Positions 32,295-43,186 of a stretch of 64,000 nt of DNA are shown piece by piece. Every line of letters begins with the position of its first letter. The first letter of the stretch is position 1. The stretch is from positions 62,001-126,000 of the forward strand of contig NZ_QKYU01000016.1 of the NCBI RefSeq assembly GCF_003253705.1, read 5' to 3'. This stretch comes from Humitalea rosea. Its GTDB lineage: Bacteria > Pseudomonadota > Alphaproteobacteria > Acetobacterales > Acetobacteraceae. Made by a program: the position numbers and the translations under genes. The notes under the pieces were generated by a model that was given only the letters and a program-made list of their open reading frames with translations, did no database searches and was not told where the DNA came from.

Positions 32295-35168
32295 TCAGGC
32301 GAGACGAAGGGCGCTGCGGACGAGGGTTTCCTGCTGGGCCGCATGGACCTTGGCGAGGCCCGTGGCCGGGCTGGCCGCGGCCTCGCGCCCGACGAAGCGC
32401 GGGCGCCGGCCCTTGCCCTCCAGGCTCAGCAGCACCTTCTCCAGCCGGCGGTCCACGAAGCTCCAGGCACCGTTGTTCTCCGGCTCCTCCTGGCACCAGA
32501 CCACCTCGGCATTGGCATAGGGCGCCAGGGCCGCGGCCAGGCTGCGGTCGGGGAAGGGGTAGATCTGCTCCAGCCGGATGATCGCGACATCCGTCACGTT
32601 CTGCTCCCGCCGCTCGGCGATGAGGTCGTAATAGACCTTGCCCGAACAGATCACGACGCGCTTCACCTCCTCCGGGGCGACCAGCGTGTCGGTCTCGGGG
32701 ATCACGTATTTGAAGGCGCTGCCTGGGCCGAAATCGGCGAGCGGAGACACCGCGAGCTTGTGCCGCAGCAGGCTCTTGGGCGTCATCACGATCAGCGGCT
32801 TGCGGTAATTCGCCTTCAACTGGCGGCGCAGCGCGTGGAAGTAGTTCGCCGGCGTGGTGAAGTTGCAGACCCGGATGTTCCGCTCGGCGCAGAGTTGCAG
32901 ATAGCGTTCCGGCCGGGCGGAGGAATGCTCCGGCCCCTGGCCCTCATGCCCATGCGGCAGCAGCATGACGAGGCCGGACATCCGCAGCCACTTCGTCTCG
33001 CCCGAGGCGATGAACTGGTCGATGATGACCTGCGCCCCATTGGCGAAATCGCCGAACTGCGCTTCCCACAACACCAGCGTATGCGGATCGGCCAGCGAAT
33101 AGCCGTAGTCGAAGCCGAGCACGCCCATCTCGCTCAGCAGCGAGTTGAAGGCTTCCATCCGCGGCTGACCTTCGCGGATGTTGTTGACCGGCATGTATTC
33201 GGCCTGGGTGGTCTGGTCGATCAGCACGCAATGGCGCTGGCTGAAGGTGCCACGCTGCACATCCTCGCCCGAGAGGCGCACCCGATGGCCGTCGAGCAGC
33301 AGCGTGCCGAAGGCCAGCGCCTCGGCGGTGGACCAGTCGATGCCCTCGCCGCTTTCGATGGCGTTCTTCTTCGCCTCGAGCTGACGCACGATCTTGGGGT
33401 TGGCGTTGAAATCATCCGGGACACGGGCCAGGGCCAGGCCGACCTCGCGCAGCACCTCGGGGCTCACCGCGGTCGCGTGGAGGGTTTCGACCTCCTCGCC
33501 GACGCCCGTGGCCTTCAGCCCGGTCCAATGGCCTTCCAACCAATCGGCCTTGTTCGGCTTGAAGCCCGTGGAGGCCTGATAGGCATCCTCCAGGGTCGCG
33601 GTGAAGGCCTGCAGGATCGCCTGGCTCTCGGCCGCGGGCACATCGCCGCTGGCGGCCAGGGCGGCGGCGTATTTCACCCGGATCGTCTTGGTCTCGCGGA
33701 TGCGGGCATACATGGCGGGCTGGGTGAAGGCGGGCTCGTCGCCCTCATTATGCCCGTGACGGCGGTAGCAGACGATATCGAGCACGATATCGGCGGCGAA
33801 TTGCATCCGGTATTCGGCGCAGAGGCGGGCGCAGAACACCACGGCCTCCGGGTCATCGCCGTTCACATGCAGGATCGGCGCCTGGATGCTCTTGGCGACA
33901 TCGGTGCAATACAGGCCGGAATAGGCATGCACGGGCACGGTGGTGAAGCCGATCTGGTTGTTCACCACCAGATGCACGGTGCCGCCGGTGCGGTAGCCGA
34001 TGAGCTGGGACATCGCCAGCGTCTCATAGACCAGGCCCTGGCCGGCGAAGGCGGCATCGCCATGCAGCAGGATGGCCATGACGCTGCGGCGGGTCTTGGT
34101 GTCCCCCGCCATGTCCTGGCGGGCGCGGACCTTGCCGATGACGACCGGATCGACCGCTTCCAGATGCGACGGGTTCGGCTGCAAGGACAGATGCACCATC
34201 TTCCCGCCGATCTCGACATCGGTCGAGGTGCCGAGATGGTACTTCACATCGCCCGAGCCCTGGACGTCATCCGGGTTGGCCGGGTTGCCCTTGAACTCGC
34301 TGAACACCTGGGTGAAGGGCTTCTTCACCACATTGACCAGCGTGTTCAACCGGCCGCGATGCGGCATGCCGATCGCGATTTCATTGACGCCGGCCTTGGC
34401 CGCGACCTCGATGACGGTCTGGATCGCGGGGATGGTGACATCCGCGCCCTCCAGCCCGAAGCGCTTGGTGCCGACGTATTTGCGGGCACAGAAGGCCTCG
34501 AATTCCTCGGCCTCGGTGATCTGGGAGAGGATCTCGCGCTTGGCGGCCGCGTCGAATGCGGTCAGCCAGGGCGCGCCCTCGATCCGCATCTGGATCCAGG
34601 ATTTCTGGCCCGGGTCCTGGATATGCATGAACTCGACGCCGATCGAGCCGCAGTAGGAGGCCCGGCAGATCGCCACGATCTCACGCAAGGTGGCGCTTTC
34701 GCGGCCCAGCACCTTGTCGATGAAGATGACGCGGTCGAGGTCGGCCTCGGTGAAGCCGTAGGAGACCGGGTCGAGCTCGGGGTGCTTCTTCTTCTCGGTC
34801 AGGCCGAGCGGGTCGAGGCTCGCCTCCAGATGGCCGCGCACGCGATAGGCGCGGATCAGCATCAGGGCACGGATCGAATCCAGCACCGCGGCGCGGGCGG
34901 TGGCCGGGTCGGCGGCCGATTCGGCGCCCTTGCGGGCGGCGGGGGGCGCATCGGCTTCCGGGCCAAAACCGCCGCGGGGGCGGGGGGACCAGGGGGCGCC
35001 CTGGGCATCGCCCAGGACCAGCCGCGCCTCATCATCCAGGGCGGCGAAAAGCTCGGCCATGGAGGGATCGACGCTATCGGGGCGCTCCACCCACCGGGCG
35101 TAGGTATCCGCGAGATACGCGGCATTCGCCCCGGTCATGGCGGTTGCGAGGACGTCCACTCCGGCCAT
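32295..35168 (-). CDS. sucA: 2-oxoglutarate dehydrogenase E1
   Basis: 957-residue thiamine-diphosphate enzyme that decarboxylates 2-oxoglutarate and passes the succinyl group to SucB. It has the N-terminal helical tail ([20 protein letters not shown]), then the active-site region with [40 protein letters not shown] and VNNQIGFTT, and the transketolase-like C-terminal part ([20 protein letters not shown]). A Gly/Ala-rich linker after residue 70 is longer than in E. coli. The ATG at 35166-35168 has GGAGA ten bases upstream. It begins a separate unit from sucCD, since a strong terminator lies between sucD and sucA. Confidence 0.97.
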   Translation of the reverse strand: MAGVDVLATAMTGANAAYLADTYARWVERPDSVDPSMAELFAALDDEARLVLGDAQGAPWSPRPRGGFGPEADAPPAARKGAESAADPATARAAVLDSIRALMLIRAYRVRGHLEASLDPLGLTEKKKHPELDPVSYGFTEADLDRVIFIDKVLGRESATLREIVAICRASYCGSIGVEFMHIQDPGQKSWIQMRIEGAPWLTAFDAAAKREILSQITEAEEFEAFCARKYVGTKRFGLEGADVTIPAIQTVIEVAAKAGVNEIAIGMPHRGRLNTLVNVVKKPFTQVFSEFKGNPANPDDVQGSGDVKYHLGTSTDVEIGGKMVHLSLQPNPSHLEAVDPVVIGKVRARQDMAGDTKTRRSVMAILLHGDAAFAGQGLVYETLAMSQLIGYRTGGTVHLVVNNQIGFTTVPVHAYSGLYCTDVAKSIQAPILHVNGDDPEAVVFCARLCAEYRMQFAADIVLDIVCYRRHGHNEGDEPAFTQPAMYARIRETKTIRVKYAAALAASGDVPAAESQAILQAFTATLEDAYQASTGFKPNKADWLEGHWTGLKATGVGEEVETLHATAVSPEVLREVGLALARVPDDFNANPKIVRQLEAKKNAIESGEGIDWSTAEALAFGTLLLDGHRVRLSGEDVQRGTFSQRHCVLIDQTTQAEYMPVNNIREGQPRMEAFNSLLSEMGVLGFDYGYSLADPHTLVLWEAQFGDFANGAQVIIDQFIASGETKWLRMSGLVMLLPHGHEGQGPEHSSARPERYLQLCAERNIRVCNFTTPANYFHALRRQLKANYRKPLIVMTPKSLLRHKLAVSPLADFGPGSAFKYVIPETDTLVAPEEVKRVVICSGKVYYDLIAERREQNVTDVAIIRLEQIYPFPDRSLAAALAPYANAEVVWCQEEPENNGAWSFVDRRLEKVLLSLEGKGRRPRFVGREAAASPATGLAKVHAAQQETLVRSALRLA

Positions 35169-35295
35169 CGGTCTGTCTCCATGCTCCCTGTGCGGGAGCC
35201 TGCATGTCATCTTATCGGCGGGCGCAGCAATAGGCGGCTCGCGGCCGCAAGCCTAGGCCCGCACCGTGAAAGATGGGTAGCGGTGCGGAAAACAA

Positions 35296-35328
35296 CGCGC
35301 ACGGCTCGGCATGGCCGACCCGTGCGCG
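35296..35328 (-). terminator. Rho-independent terminator after sucD
   Basis: A 9-bp stem (35296-35304 with 35320-35328) continues after one mismatch into a 5-bp stem (35306-35310 with 35314-35318) closed by three bases. On the minus strand it is followed by TTGTTTTCC. It starts nine bases past the sucD stop and separates sucCD from sucAB. Confidence 0.85.
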
Positions 35329-35337
35329 TGGCGGGCC

Positions 35338-36228
35338 TCAGCCCTTGAGGGCCTTGACCATGGTCGAACCCAGGGCCGCCGGGCTGTCGGCGACATGGAT
35401 TCCAGCCGCTTTCATGGCGTCCATCTTGGCCTCGGCGGTGTCCTTGCCGCCGGAAATCACGGCGCCGGCATGGCCCATGCGCCGCCCCGGGGGGGCGGTG
35501 ACGCCGGCGATGAAGCCGACGACCGGCAGGTTGCGCTTGCCGGGGCCGAAATTGGCCTCCTTCAGATAGGCTGCCGCGTTGATTTCCGACTGCCCGCCGA
35601 TCTCGCCGATCATGATCAGCGCCTCGGTCTCCGGGTCGGCCAGGAACAGCTCCAGCACTTCGATGAAGTCGGTGCCCTTGACCGGGTCGCCGCCGATGCC
35701 GACGCAGGTGGACTGGCCGAGGCCGGCCGCCGTGGTCTGCGCCACCGCCTCATAGGTCAGCGTGCCCGAACGGGAGACGATCCCGACCTTGCCGCGACGA
35801 TGGATATGGCCCGGCATGATGCCGATCTTGCAGGCATCCGGCGTGATCACGCCCGGGCAGTTCGGCCCGATCAGGCGGGATTTGGAGCCGGACAGCGCCC
35901 GCTTCACGCGCACCATGTCCAGCACCGGGATGCCTTCGGTGATGCAGATGATCAGCGGCATTTCCGCGTCGATCGCCTCAAGGATGGCATCGGCCGCATA
36001 GGGCGGCGGCACGTAGATGACCGAGGCATTGGCCCCGGTCACGGCCGCGCATTCGGCCACGGTGTCGAACACCGGCAGGCCGATATGGGGGGTGCCGCCC
36101 TTGCCCGGCGTCACGCCGCCGACATAGGTGCTGCCATAGGCAATCCCCTGCTCGGCATGGAAGGTGCCCTGGGCGCCCGTAAAACCCTGGGTCATCACGC
36201 GGGTCTGTTCGTTGACGAGGATCGCCAT
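35338..36228 (-). CDS. sucD: Succinyl-CoA ligase alpha subunit
   Basis: 296 residues. The CoA-binding Rossmann domain comes first ([31 protein letters not shown]), then the ligase domain with [22 protein letters not shown] and the phosphorylated active-site His in [13 protein letters not shown]. With SucC it converts succinyl-CoA to succinate with nucleotide phosphorylation in the TCA cycle. It lies only three bases after the sucC stop, so the two are one operon. A classical terminator follows. Confidence 0.98.
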   Translation of the reverse strand: MAILVNEQTRVMTQGFTGAQGTFHAEQGIAYGSTYVGGVTPGKGGTPHIGLPVFDTVAECAAVTGANASVIYVPPPYAADAILEAIDAEMPLIICITEGIPVLDMVRVKRALSGSKSRLIGPNCPGVITPDACKIGIMPGHIHRRGKVGIVSRSGTLTYEAVAQTTAAGLGQSTCVGIGGDPVKGTDFIEVLELFLADPETEALIMIGEIGGQSEINAAAYLKEANFGPGKRNLPVVGFIAGVTAPPGRRMGHAGAVISGGKDTAEAKMDAMKAAGIHVADSPAALGSTMVKALKG

Positions 36229-36231
36229 GGC

Positions 36232-37428
36232 TCAGGCCACCTTCTTCACGGCGGCGACGACCTTCTGGGCCGCGTCCGCGAGGTTGTCCGCGGGGATGAT
36301 CGCAAGGCCGCTCTCGGCCAGGATCTTCTTGCCCAGATCGACGTTCGTGCCTTCAAGCCGCACGACCAGGGGCACCTTCAGCCCCAGGGTCTTGGTGGCC
36401 TCGACGACGCCGGTCGCGATCATGTCGCATTTGGCGATGCCGCCGAAGATGTTGACCAGGATCGCCTTGACGTTGACGTCGGAGGTGATGATCCGGAACG
36501 CCTCGGTCACCCGCGCCGCCGTGGCGGTGCCGCCGACGTCGAGGAAGTTCGCCGGGGAAGACCCGTAGAGCTTGATGATGTCCATGGTCGCCATGGCCAG
36601 GCCCGCGCCGTTCACCATGCAGCCGATCTCGCCATCGAGCGCCACATAGTTCAGGTCGTTCTTGACCGCGTCGAGTTCCTTGGGGTCCATCTCGCTGTCG
36701 TCGCGCAGCGCCTCGATGTCCTTGTGGCGGAACAGCGCGCTGTCATCGAAGGAGACCTTGGCATCCAGCGCCACGATCTCGCCGGCGCCGGTCACCACCA
36801 GCGGGTTCACCTCGACGATGGCGCAATCCAGATCGACGAAGGCCTTGTAGAAGGCCGCCACGAACTTGGTGAAGGCGGCCACCTGCTTGCCCTTGAGGCC
36901 GAGGCCGAAGGCGAGCTTGCGGGCGTGGAAATCGGAGAAGCCGGCCGCCGGGTCGATCGCGGTGCGCAGGATCTTCTCGGGCTGGTGCTCGGCGACCTCC
37001 TCGATCTCCATGCCGCCCTCGGTCGAGGCCATGATGGTGATGCGCGAGGTCTCGCGGTCGATCAGCAGGGAGATGTACAGCTCGCGGGCGATGTCGCAGC
37101 CGGCCTCGATGTAGAGGCGGTTGACCTGCTTGCCCTCGGGGCCGGTCTGCTTGGTGACCAGCACATTGCCGAGCATGGCGGTCGCGGCTTCCTTGACGGC
37201 CTCGATCGACTTGACGACGCGGACGCCGCCCTTGCCGTCCGGGTCGTTGGTGAAGCGGCCGGCGCCACGGCCACCGGCGTGGATCTGGCTTTTGACCACA
37301 TAGACGGGGCCGGGCAGCTTCTTGGCCGCGGCCTCGGCTTCCTCGGGGGTGAAGGCGACGTAGCCGTCAAGGACCGTCACGCCGTAGCGCTTCAGCAGTT
37401 CCTTGCCCTGGTATTCATGAATGTTCAT
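36232..37428 (-). CDS. sucC: Succinyl-CoA ligase beta subunit
   Basis: 398 residues with the ATP-grasp domain opening [17 protein letters not shown] and the nucleotide-site segments [16 protein letters not shown] and [19 protein letters not shown]. The C-terminal ligase domain carries the [14 protein letters not shown] motif. It pairs with SucD in a heterotetramer or dimer. An ATG at 37426-37428 gives the standard N-terminus. The gap to mdh (54 bases) contains a tetraloop hairpin, so sucC expression may be partly uncoupled from mdh. Confidence 0.98.
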   Translation of the reverse strand: MNIHEYQGKELLKRYGVTVLDGYVAFTPEEAEAAAKKLPGPVYVVKSQIHAGGRGAGRFTNDPDGKGGVRVVKSIEAVKEAATAMLGNVLVTKQTGPEGKQVNRLYIEAGCDIARELYISLLIDRETSRITIMASTEGGMEIEEVAEHQPEKILRTAIDPAAGFSDFHARKLAFGLGLKGKQVAAFTKFVAAFYKAFVDLDCAIVEVNPLVVTGAGEIVALDAKVSFDDSALFRHKDIEALRDDSEMDPKELDAVKNDLNYVALDGEIGCMVNGAGLAMATMDIIKLYGSSPANFLDVGGTATAARVTEAFRIITSDVNVKAILVNIFGGIAKCDMIATGVVEATKTLGLKVPLVVRLEGTNVDLGKKILAESGLAIIPADNLADAAQKVVAAVKKVA

Positions 37429-37452
37429 GCGCGGGGACCCCCCTCAATGAGA

Positions 37453-37474
37453 AAGGGCGGCCGAAGCCGCCCTT
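37453..37474 (-). terminator. UUCG-tetraloop stem-loop between mdh and sucC
   Basis: A perfect 9-bp stem (37453-37461 with 37466-37474) reads AAGGGCGGC-TTCG-GCCGCCCTT on the minus strand, followed by TCTC. It begins eight bases after the mdh stop and lies about 25 bases before the sucC start. The UUCG loop is especially stable. With such a short T-stretch it may act as a partial terminator or an mRNA-end stabiliser within an mdh-sucCD transcript. Confidence 0.75.
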
Positions 37475-37482
37475 GGTGTCGT

Positions 37483-38487
<1,005 letters not shown>

Positions 38488-38542
38488 CTAGCGCGCAGGC
38501 CCGCCCGGAGCAAGGCATGCGGTAAGTTCAGGGGGGCGGCAG

Positions 38543-38564
38543 GGCGGGGCCGGGAGGCCCCGCC
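38543..38564 (-). terminator. Stem-loop after the Ala/Arg-rich protein gene
   Basis: A perfect 9-bp GC stem (38543-38551 with 38556-38564, four-base loop) begins seven bases past the stop at 38571 on the minus strand. A pure T-run is lacking. Position and strength fit a terminator isolating mdh from upstream transcription. Confidence 0.7.
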
Positions 38565-38570
38565 GTCGGG

Positions 38571-39023
38571 TCAGAGCGGCATGCAGCGGGTCACGTCGGT
38601 GTGGCCGCGGGCCAGGGTCGCCATGGTGCCGGCCGGACAGTCGGACTGGGTGTTGGAGGCGACCGGCAGGCCACCCTGCCAGGAGGCGCTGCGCTGGCCG
38701 ATGCAGCGGCCGCGGCGGTCGCGGCTCTGGCAGGCCTCATTGGCGCTGGTGCGGCGGGCGGTGGCGGCGGCGCGGGAGCCGCCGCGGCGATGCGTGGCGC
38801 TGGCGGTGCGGCGGCGGGCCGTGCTGCTCGCGGCGCGGCGGGTGGTGGTCGCGGCCTGGCGGCGGGGGGTGTTCGCCGCGGCACGGCGGGTGGCGGGGGT
38901 CGCGCGGGTGGCGGCCTCGGCGCGGCTGGAACTCGCCTGGGCGCGGCGGTCGGCGGCGGCCTCGGCCGTGGCGATGGGGGCGATCGCGAGCAGCGACAGC
39001 ATGAGCAGGGTCAGCAGGCGCAT
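38571..39023 (-). CDS. Secreted Ala/Arg/Thr-rich protein with Cys-containing C-terminus
   Basis: 150 residues. A signal peptide ([20 protein letters not shown], cleavage near AEA) is followed by about 75 residues of low complexity made almost only of Ala, Arg, Thr and Ser, with short motifs such as RRAA and TTRR. The C-terminal 55 residues are of normal composition and contain four Cys ([28 protein letters not shown]), suggesting two disulfides. The basic region would bind anionic polymers such as LPS, DNA or peptidoglycan; that is inference. AAGGAGG lies four bases before the ATG at 39021-39023. It is 26 bases after zapE on the same strand. No known family. Confidence 0.75.
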   Translation of the reverse strand: MRLLTLLMLSLLAIAPIATAEAAADRRAQASSSRAEAATRATPATRRAAANTPRRQAATTTRRAASSTARRRTASATHRRGGSRAAATARRTSANEACQSRDRRGRCIGQRSASWQGGLPVASNTQSDCPAGTMATLARGHTDVTRCMPL

Positions 39024-39049
39024 GGAGCCTCCTTGGGGTTCGGATGGGG

Positions 39050-40249
39050 TCAGGTGAGGTGGGGCAGGGCCAGCCAATCCTGGCTCTGCATTTCATTCAG
39101 GCGCGAGGCGGTGCGTTCGAACATCGAGGCATTCTCCCCCCGCTCGTACAGCGAATCGGGCGCGGCGGCGGCGCTCGCCACGATCTTGCAGCGGTGTTCG
39201 TAGAGCGCGTCCACCAAAGTGATGAATCGCCGGGCACGATCGGCACTGTCTGGTCCCAGCCGGGGCACGTTGTCCAGGATCAGCGTGTGCACATGTGTCG
39301 CCAGCGCCAGGAAATCGGCCGGGCCGAGCGGGCGGCCGCAAAGGTCGTCGAAGCTGGCGCGGGCGACCCCGCCCGATTCCTCGGGCAGTTCGAGGTGACG
39401 GCCCAGCACCTCCAGCACCAGCGGCTTGCCATTCGGCTGGCCGGTCAGCTCCAGGAAGGCCGAATCCAGCGCCCGCTCGGCCCGGCCATCGGCCGGCACA
39501 TGCCAGGTCGGCAGGCCGCGGATGCGGTCGCGGCGGAAATCCCGCGCCGATTGCAGGTACAGCACCGCCACCCGCTGCTTGATCAGGGCGATGAAGGGCA
39601 GGAAGGCATCCCGCCCCGGCTTGCCCTTGAACAGGTCGCCCGGCGCGGTGTTGGAGGTCGCGACCACGACGCAGCCACGGGCGAACAGCGCCTCGAACAG
39701 CCGGCCGAGGATCATCGCATCGACGATGTCATGGACCTGGAATTCGTCGAAACAGAGCAGCGCGGCCTCGGCCATGATGCTGTCGGCGAGCGGCGGGATC
39801 GGGTCGGCATCGCCCGGATTGGCCTGTTTCCAGGCATGGATGCGCTTGTGCGCGTCCTGCATGAACTGGTGGAAGTGGATGCGGCGCTTGCGGCTGACCT
39901 CGGCGGTCTCGAAGAACAGGTCCATGAGCATGGACTTTCCCCGCCCGACCTCGCCGACCAGGTAAAGGCCCTGGGGGGCGTCGCCGGGGGCCTCATCCAC
40001 CGGCTTGCGGCGGAAGACGCGGGTGAGCCAGCCGGTCGCCTCGGGGGCCTCGGGCCTCGGATCGTAGCCGCGCAGCCGGCGCCACAGGTCCTGCAGGGTT
40101 TCGGCGGCCAGTTCCTGGGCGGGGTCGGCGGCCAGATCCCCCGCCGCGACGCGGGCGCGATACAGCGCCAACGGCCCGCCATGCAGCGCGGCCGAGGCAT
40201 TCCTGGGGCCTGATCCGGTGATCGAGGCGTCCGTCTGGGTGCCATCCAT
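39050..40249 (-). CDS. zapE: Cell division ATPase ZapE (AFG1 family)
   Basis: 399-residue AFG1/ZapE-type ATPase. Walker A is [20 protein letters not shown], Walker B is [20 protein letters not shown], and the sensor Asn is in [32 protein letters not shown] and the ending [18 protein letters not shown] are family hallmarks. In E. coli ZapE modulates the Z-ring; the mitochondrial homologue affects oxidase turnover. Placement upstream of mdh is common in alphaproteobacteria. The ATG at 40247-40249 gives MDGTQTDAS; the frame stays open further upstream but that part looks non-coding. It diverges from the DMT transporter gene. Confidence 0.93.
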   Translation of the reverse strand: MDGTQTDASITGSGPRNASAALHGGPLALYRARVAAGDLAADPAQELAAETLQDLWRRLRGYDPRPEAPEATGWLTRVFRRKPVDEAPGDAPQGLYLVGEVGRGKSMLMDLFFETAEVSRKRRIHFHQFMQDAHKRIHAWKQANPGDADPIPPLADSIMAEAALLCFDEFQVHDIVDAMILGRLFEALFARGCVVVATSNTAPGDLFKGKPGRDAFLPFIALIKQRVAVLYLQSARDFRRDRIRGLPTWHVPADGRAERALDSAFLELTGQPNGKPLVLEVLGRHLELPEESGGVARASFDDLCGRPLGPADFLALATHVHTLILDNVPRLGPDSADRARRFITLVDALYEHRCKIVASAAAAPDSLYERGENASMFERTASRLNEMQSQDWLALPHLT

Positions 40250-40424
40250 GTCGGGGCGGGGGTACTCCGCCGGCTCCGGGATCGCAACCCCGCCAAAATC
40301 GCCTCCAAAACGCCTGCGGGGCAAATCGACCGGCCGACCCTCCCCCCCGCCTCCCCATGGTGGCATGCTGCGGCGCGGCAAGGCGGGAGGTGACGGCGCG
40401 GATGGGTGGAATCGGAGCCGCGGC

Positions 40425-41288
40425 ATGAGTACGCCGCTGCAAGGGGTGCTGCTGCAGTTGACGGCGCTCGCCTTCTTCGTCGCGATGGACACCGTCATCA
40501 AATACCTGACCGGCGTGATGCCGGTGCCGCAGATCATGTTCGGCCGGTTCCTGTTCCATCTGATCGTGGTGGCGATCGCCATCCGGGTCGCGACCGGCAG
40601 CCTGCCCTGGCGCACCCGGGCGCCAAAACTGCAGACCATCCGCAGCCTGTGCCTGTTCGGGGCGAATTTCATCTTCTCCACGGCGCTGTTCTACATCCCG
40701 CTGGCGGATGCGACGGCCGTCGGCTTCGCGGCGCCGGCCCTCACCGTCGCGATGGCGGCCATCTTCCTGCATGAGCGGGTGGGGTGGCTGCGCTGGGTCG
40801 GGGTCGCGGTCGGCTTCGCCGGGGTGCTGGTGGCGCTGCGGCCGCCGATCCTGACGGGGGAATCCGCACCGCACTGGGCCACGGTGCTGCCGCTGTTCAC
40901 GGCGCTCATCTTCTCGGTCTACCAGATCCTGACCCGCAAGCTCGCGACGATCGACAACGCGCGGACCACGGTGCTCCATACCTCCTTCGCCGCGCTCTGC
41001 ATGACGGCGGTGATCGTTCCCTTCGTCTGGGTGCCGGTGCCGGGATGGGTCTGGGGCGCCTTCCTGGGCCTGGGGCTGCTCGGCGGGATCGGGCATTTCC
41101 TGCTGGTGCTGGCCTATACGCGGGCGCCGGCCAGCCTGCTCGGGCCGTTGCATTACACCCAGTTGATCTGGGCTTCGATCTCCGGCGCGCTGGTCTTCGG
41201 GCAATGGCCGAGCCTTTGGACCCTGGCCGGCGCGGTGATCATGGCACTGGGAGCGGTGCTGGTCGCCTTGCCGCGCCGCAGGACATAA
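40425..41288 (+). CDS. EamA/DMT-family transporter
   Basis: 287-residue inner-membrane protein with ten predicted helices in two EamA repeats (the first from about LLQLTALAFFVAMDTVIKYL, the second from about HWATVLPLFTALIFSVYQIL). This family exports metabolites such as amino acids or transports small solutes; the substrate is not evident. Ending segments PLHYTQLIWASISGALVFGQWP and LAGAVIMALGAVLVAL are typical. The ATG at 40425 (MSTPLQGVLL) is chosen as the start of the first membrane helix; frame upstream is proline-rich and non-coding. Confidence 0.88.
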   Translation: MSTPLQGVLLQLTALAFFVAMDTVIKYLTGVMPVPQIMFGRFLFHLIVVAIAIRVATGSLPWRTRAPKLQTIRSLCLFGANFIFSTALFYIPLADATAVGFAAPALTVAMAAIFLHERVGWLRWVGVAVGFAGVLVALRPPILTGESAPHWATVLPLFTALIFSVYQILTRKLATIDNARTTVLHTSFAALCMTAVIVPFVWVPVPGWVWGAFLGLGLLGGIGHFLLVLAYTRAPASLLGPLHYTQLIWASISGALVFGQWPSLWTLAGAVIMALGAVLVALPRRRT

Positions 41289-41374
41289 CAATGAACGAAA
41301 AGGAACGAAACGCGATCGGGGCTTGCTTTACCGACCCGGTTGCTGTTCATCCAAGACAAACCAGAGGACTCGGC

Positions 41375-42079
41375 ATGTCCGCCACTGCGCCGCAAGGCTC
41401 CCCCGCCCACCCGCACCCTCGGGCGGCCCTCGATGCCGATTCGGTTCGCGACGCTTACCGACGTTGGGCCAATGTCTACGATACTGTCTTCGGCGGCATT
41501 TCCGCCTTTGGCCGCAAGCGCGCCGTCGCCGCCGTCAATCGCCTGCCTGGCCTGGCGGTGCTGGAGGTCGGCGTCGGCACCGGCCTCGCCCTGCCGCGTT
41601 ACGACCGGGTGAAGCGGGTCACCGGCATCGACCTGTCGCGGGAGATGCTGGACAAGGCGCGCGAGCGTGTGGCGGCCGAGGGGCTGACCCATGTCGATGC
41701 GCTGCTGGAGATGGATGCGGAGGCGATGGCCTTCCCCGACGCCAGCTTCGACATCGCGGTGGCGATGTTCACCGCCAGCGTCGTGCCGGATGCCAGGCGC
41801 CTGTTCGCCGAGATGCAGCGGGTGGTGCGGCCCGGCGGGCGGCTGCTGTTCGTGAACCATTTCGCGGCCGAGGCCGGGCCGCGCTGGTGGGTGGAGCGCG
41901 CGATGGCGCCGCTGTCGCGCACCCTCGGCTGGCATCCCGATTTCAACCTGCGCGACCTGCTGGACCCGACGGAGGCGCGGATCGAATCCCTCGAATCCGC
42001 CCCGCCGGCGGGGTTGTTCACCCTGGTCCAGATCCGGAACGGCAGTGAGCCCGCACGGGTGCAGGCCGCGGCGGCCTGA
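41375..42079 (+). CDS. pmtA: Phosphatidylethanolamine N-methyltransferase-like SAM methyltransferase
   Basis: 234-residue class I SAM methyltransferase with motif I VLEVGVGTGLALP near residues 62-74, motif II VTGIDLSREMLDKARERV, and a post-motif MDAEAMAFPDASFDIAVAMF. The N-terminal DAYRRWANVYDTVFGGISAFGRKRA and the segment RPGGRLLFVNHFAAEAGP match PmtA of the Rhodobacter type, which methylates phosphatidylethanolamine to phosphatidylcholine at the membrane. Assignment is by resemblance. GAGGA lies about eight bases before the ATG. It directly precedes the oxidase operon, with a probable promoter between. Confidence 0.78.
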   Translation: MSATAPQGSPAHPHPRAALDADSVRDAYRRWANVYDTVFGGISAFGRKRAVAAVNRLPGLAVLEVGVGTGLALPRYDRVKRVTGIDLSREMLDKARERVAAEGLTHVDALLEMDAEAMAFPDASFDIAVAMFTASVVPDARRLFAEMQRVVRPGGRLLFVNHFAAEAGPRWWVERAMAPLSRTLGWHPDFNLRDLLDPTEARIESLESAPPAGLFTLVQIRNGSEPARVQAAAA

Positions 42080-42119
42080 ACCGGGCGTCATCTGGCACCG
42101 CCTGATACGCCTCGGCGGC

Positions 42120-42149
42120 TTGTGCGGTGCGGCAGGCAAAGACTATAGG
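42120..42149 (+). promoter_or_regulatory. Probable sigma-70 promoter of the cytochrome oxidase operon
   Basis: TTGTGC at 42120-42125 and TATAGG at 42144-42149 are 18 bases apart and stand about 95 bases before the ctaC start, in the only sizeable gap (165 bases) ahead of the operon. The match to consensus is moderate: three of six at -35, four of six at -10. Confidence 0.4.
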
Positions 42150-42244
42150 TCCGGCAGTGAGGCGGCTTCTCGGAGCTTAGCCACCGGGTGACTTTTACAG
42201 CGTGGGGCGCGTTGTGCGGCCCGATGCGGGGGCAGGATCGGCGA

Positions 42245-43126
42245 ATGCGGTTTTCAGGCATGATGCGCGCATGGGGCAGGACGGCCGGCATGTTGCTGGC
42301 GACGCTGCTGCTGGCGGCGGGGCCCGCCCTGGCGGCGGATGGCGAGATGACCGGCGCACCGGTTCCCTGGGGCATGGGCCTGCAGCAGGCCGGTGGCGTC
42401 CTCAAGCGCACCATCCATGATTTCAACGAGTTGGTCTTCTGGATCATCGTCGTCATCACGGTCTTCGTCGCAGGGCTGCTGCTCTGGGTCGTCTATCGCT
42501 ACAGCGCCGCGAAGAACCCCGTCCCCTCCCGCACCAGCCATCATTCGCTGCTGGAAGTGGCCTGGACCGTGGTGCCGGTGCTGATCCTGATCGTGATCGC
42601 CATCCCCTCCTTCCGCCTGATCTATTATGAAGACCGTGCGCGCGACGCCGACTTCACGATCAACGTGCAGGGCCGGCAGTGGTACTGGCACTATGCCTAC
42701 CCGGATCAGGGCAATTTCTCCTTCGATTCCTACGCGGTCGCCGATGCCGACCTGCAACCCGGCCAGTTGCGGAACCTGACCGTGGACAACCCCCTGGTGG
42801 TGCCGGTCGGCGCCACGGTGCGGGTGATCACGACCGGGCATGATGTGATCCACTCCTTCTTCATCCCCTCGCTCGGCGTGCAGCGCTACGCGATCCCGGG
42901 GCGCGCGCTGGAGACCTGGTTCCAGGTCGATCGCGCCGGCACCTTCTACGGCCAGTGCAACCAGATCTGCGGGACCAACCATTGGTTCATGCCGATCATG
43001 GTCCGCGCGGTGCCCAAGCCCGAATTCGACGCCTGGGTGGCGCAGGCGCAGGCCCGCTTTGCCCAGGGGCAGGCGCCGGGCTACCCCGAGCCCGCACCGG
43101 TCGCCGTCGCCTCGGCGGCGCGTTGA
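42245..43126 (+). CDS. ctaC: Cytochrome c oxidase subunit II
   Basis: 293-residue CuA subunit of the aa3-type oxidase. A signal peptide (to about residue 30, GPALA) and two membrane helices (VFWIIVVITVFVAGLLLWVV and VVPVLILIVIAIPSFRLIYY) precede the periplasmic CuA domain. Its ligands are in TGHDVIHSFFIPSLG (His) and GQCNQICGTNHWFMPIM (two Cys, His, Met), with the electron-entry aromatic run QWYWHYAYPD. I choose the ATG at 42245, which has CAGGA eight bases upstream and leads straight into the signal peptide; a GTG at 42188 and ATG at 42224 are in frame. First gene of the operon. Confidence 0.95.
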   Translation: MRFSGMMRAWGRTAGMLLATLLLAAGPALAADGEMTGAPVPWGMGLQQAGGVLKRTIHDFNELVFWIIVVITVFVAGLLLWVVYRYSAAKNPVPSRTSHHSLLEVAWTVVPVLILIVIAIPSFRLIYYEDRARDADFTINVQGRQWYWHYAYPDQGNFSFDSYAVADADLQPGQLRNLTVDNPLVVPVGATVRVITTGHDVIHSFFIPSLGVQRYAIPGRALETWFQVDRAGTFYGQCNQICGTNHWFMPIMVRAVPKPEFDAWVAQAQARFAQGQAPGYPEPAPVAVASAAR

Positions 43127-43137
43127 TCCTTCTCAAC

Positions 43138-43159
43138 CCGCCCGGCTCCGTCCGGGCGG
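43138..43159 (+). other. Stem-loop between ctaC and ctaD
   Basis: A perfect 8-bp GC stem (43138-43145 with 43152-43159, loop CTCCGT) of the form CCGCCCGG/CCGGGCGG sits in the 60-base gap. No T-run follows. It may adjust subunit II to subunit I transcript levels by partial termination or by blocking mRNA decay. Confidence 0.55.
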
Positions 43160-43186
43160 ATATTCGACAGACGTAAGTAAGGACGG

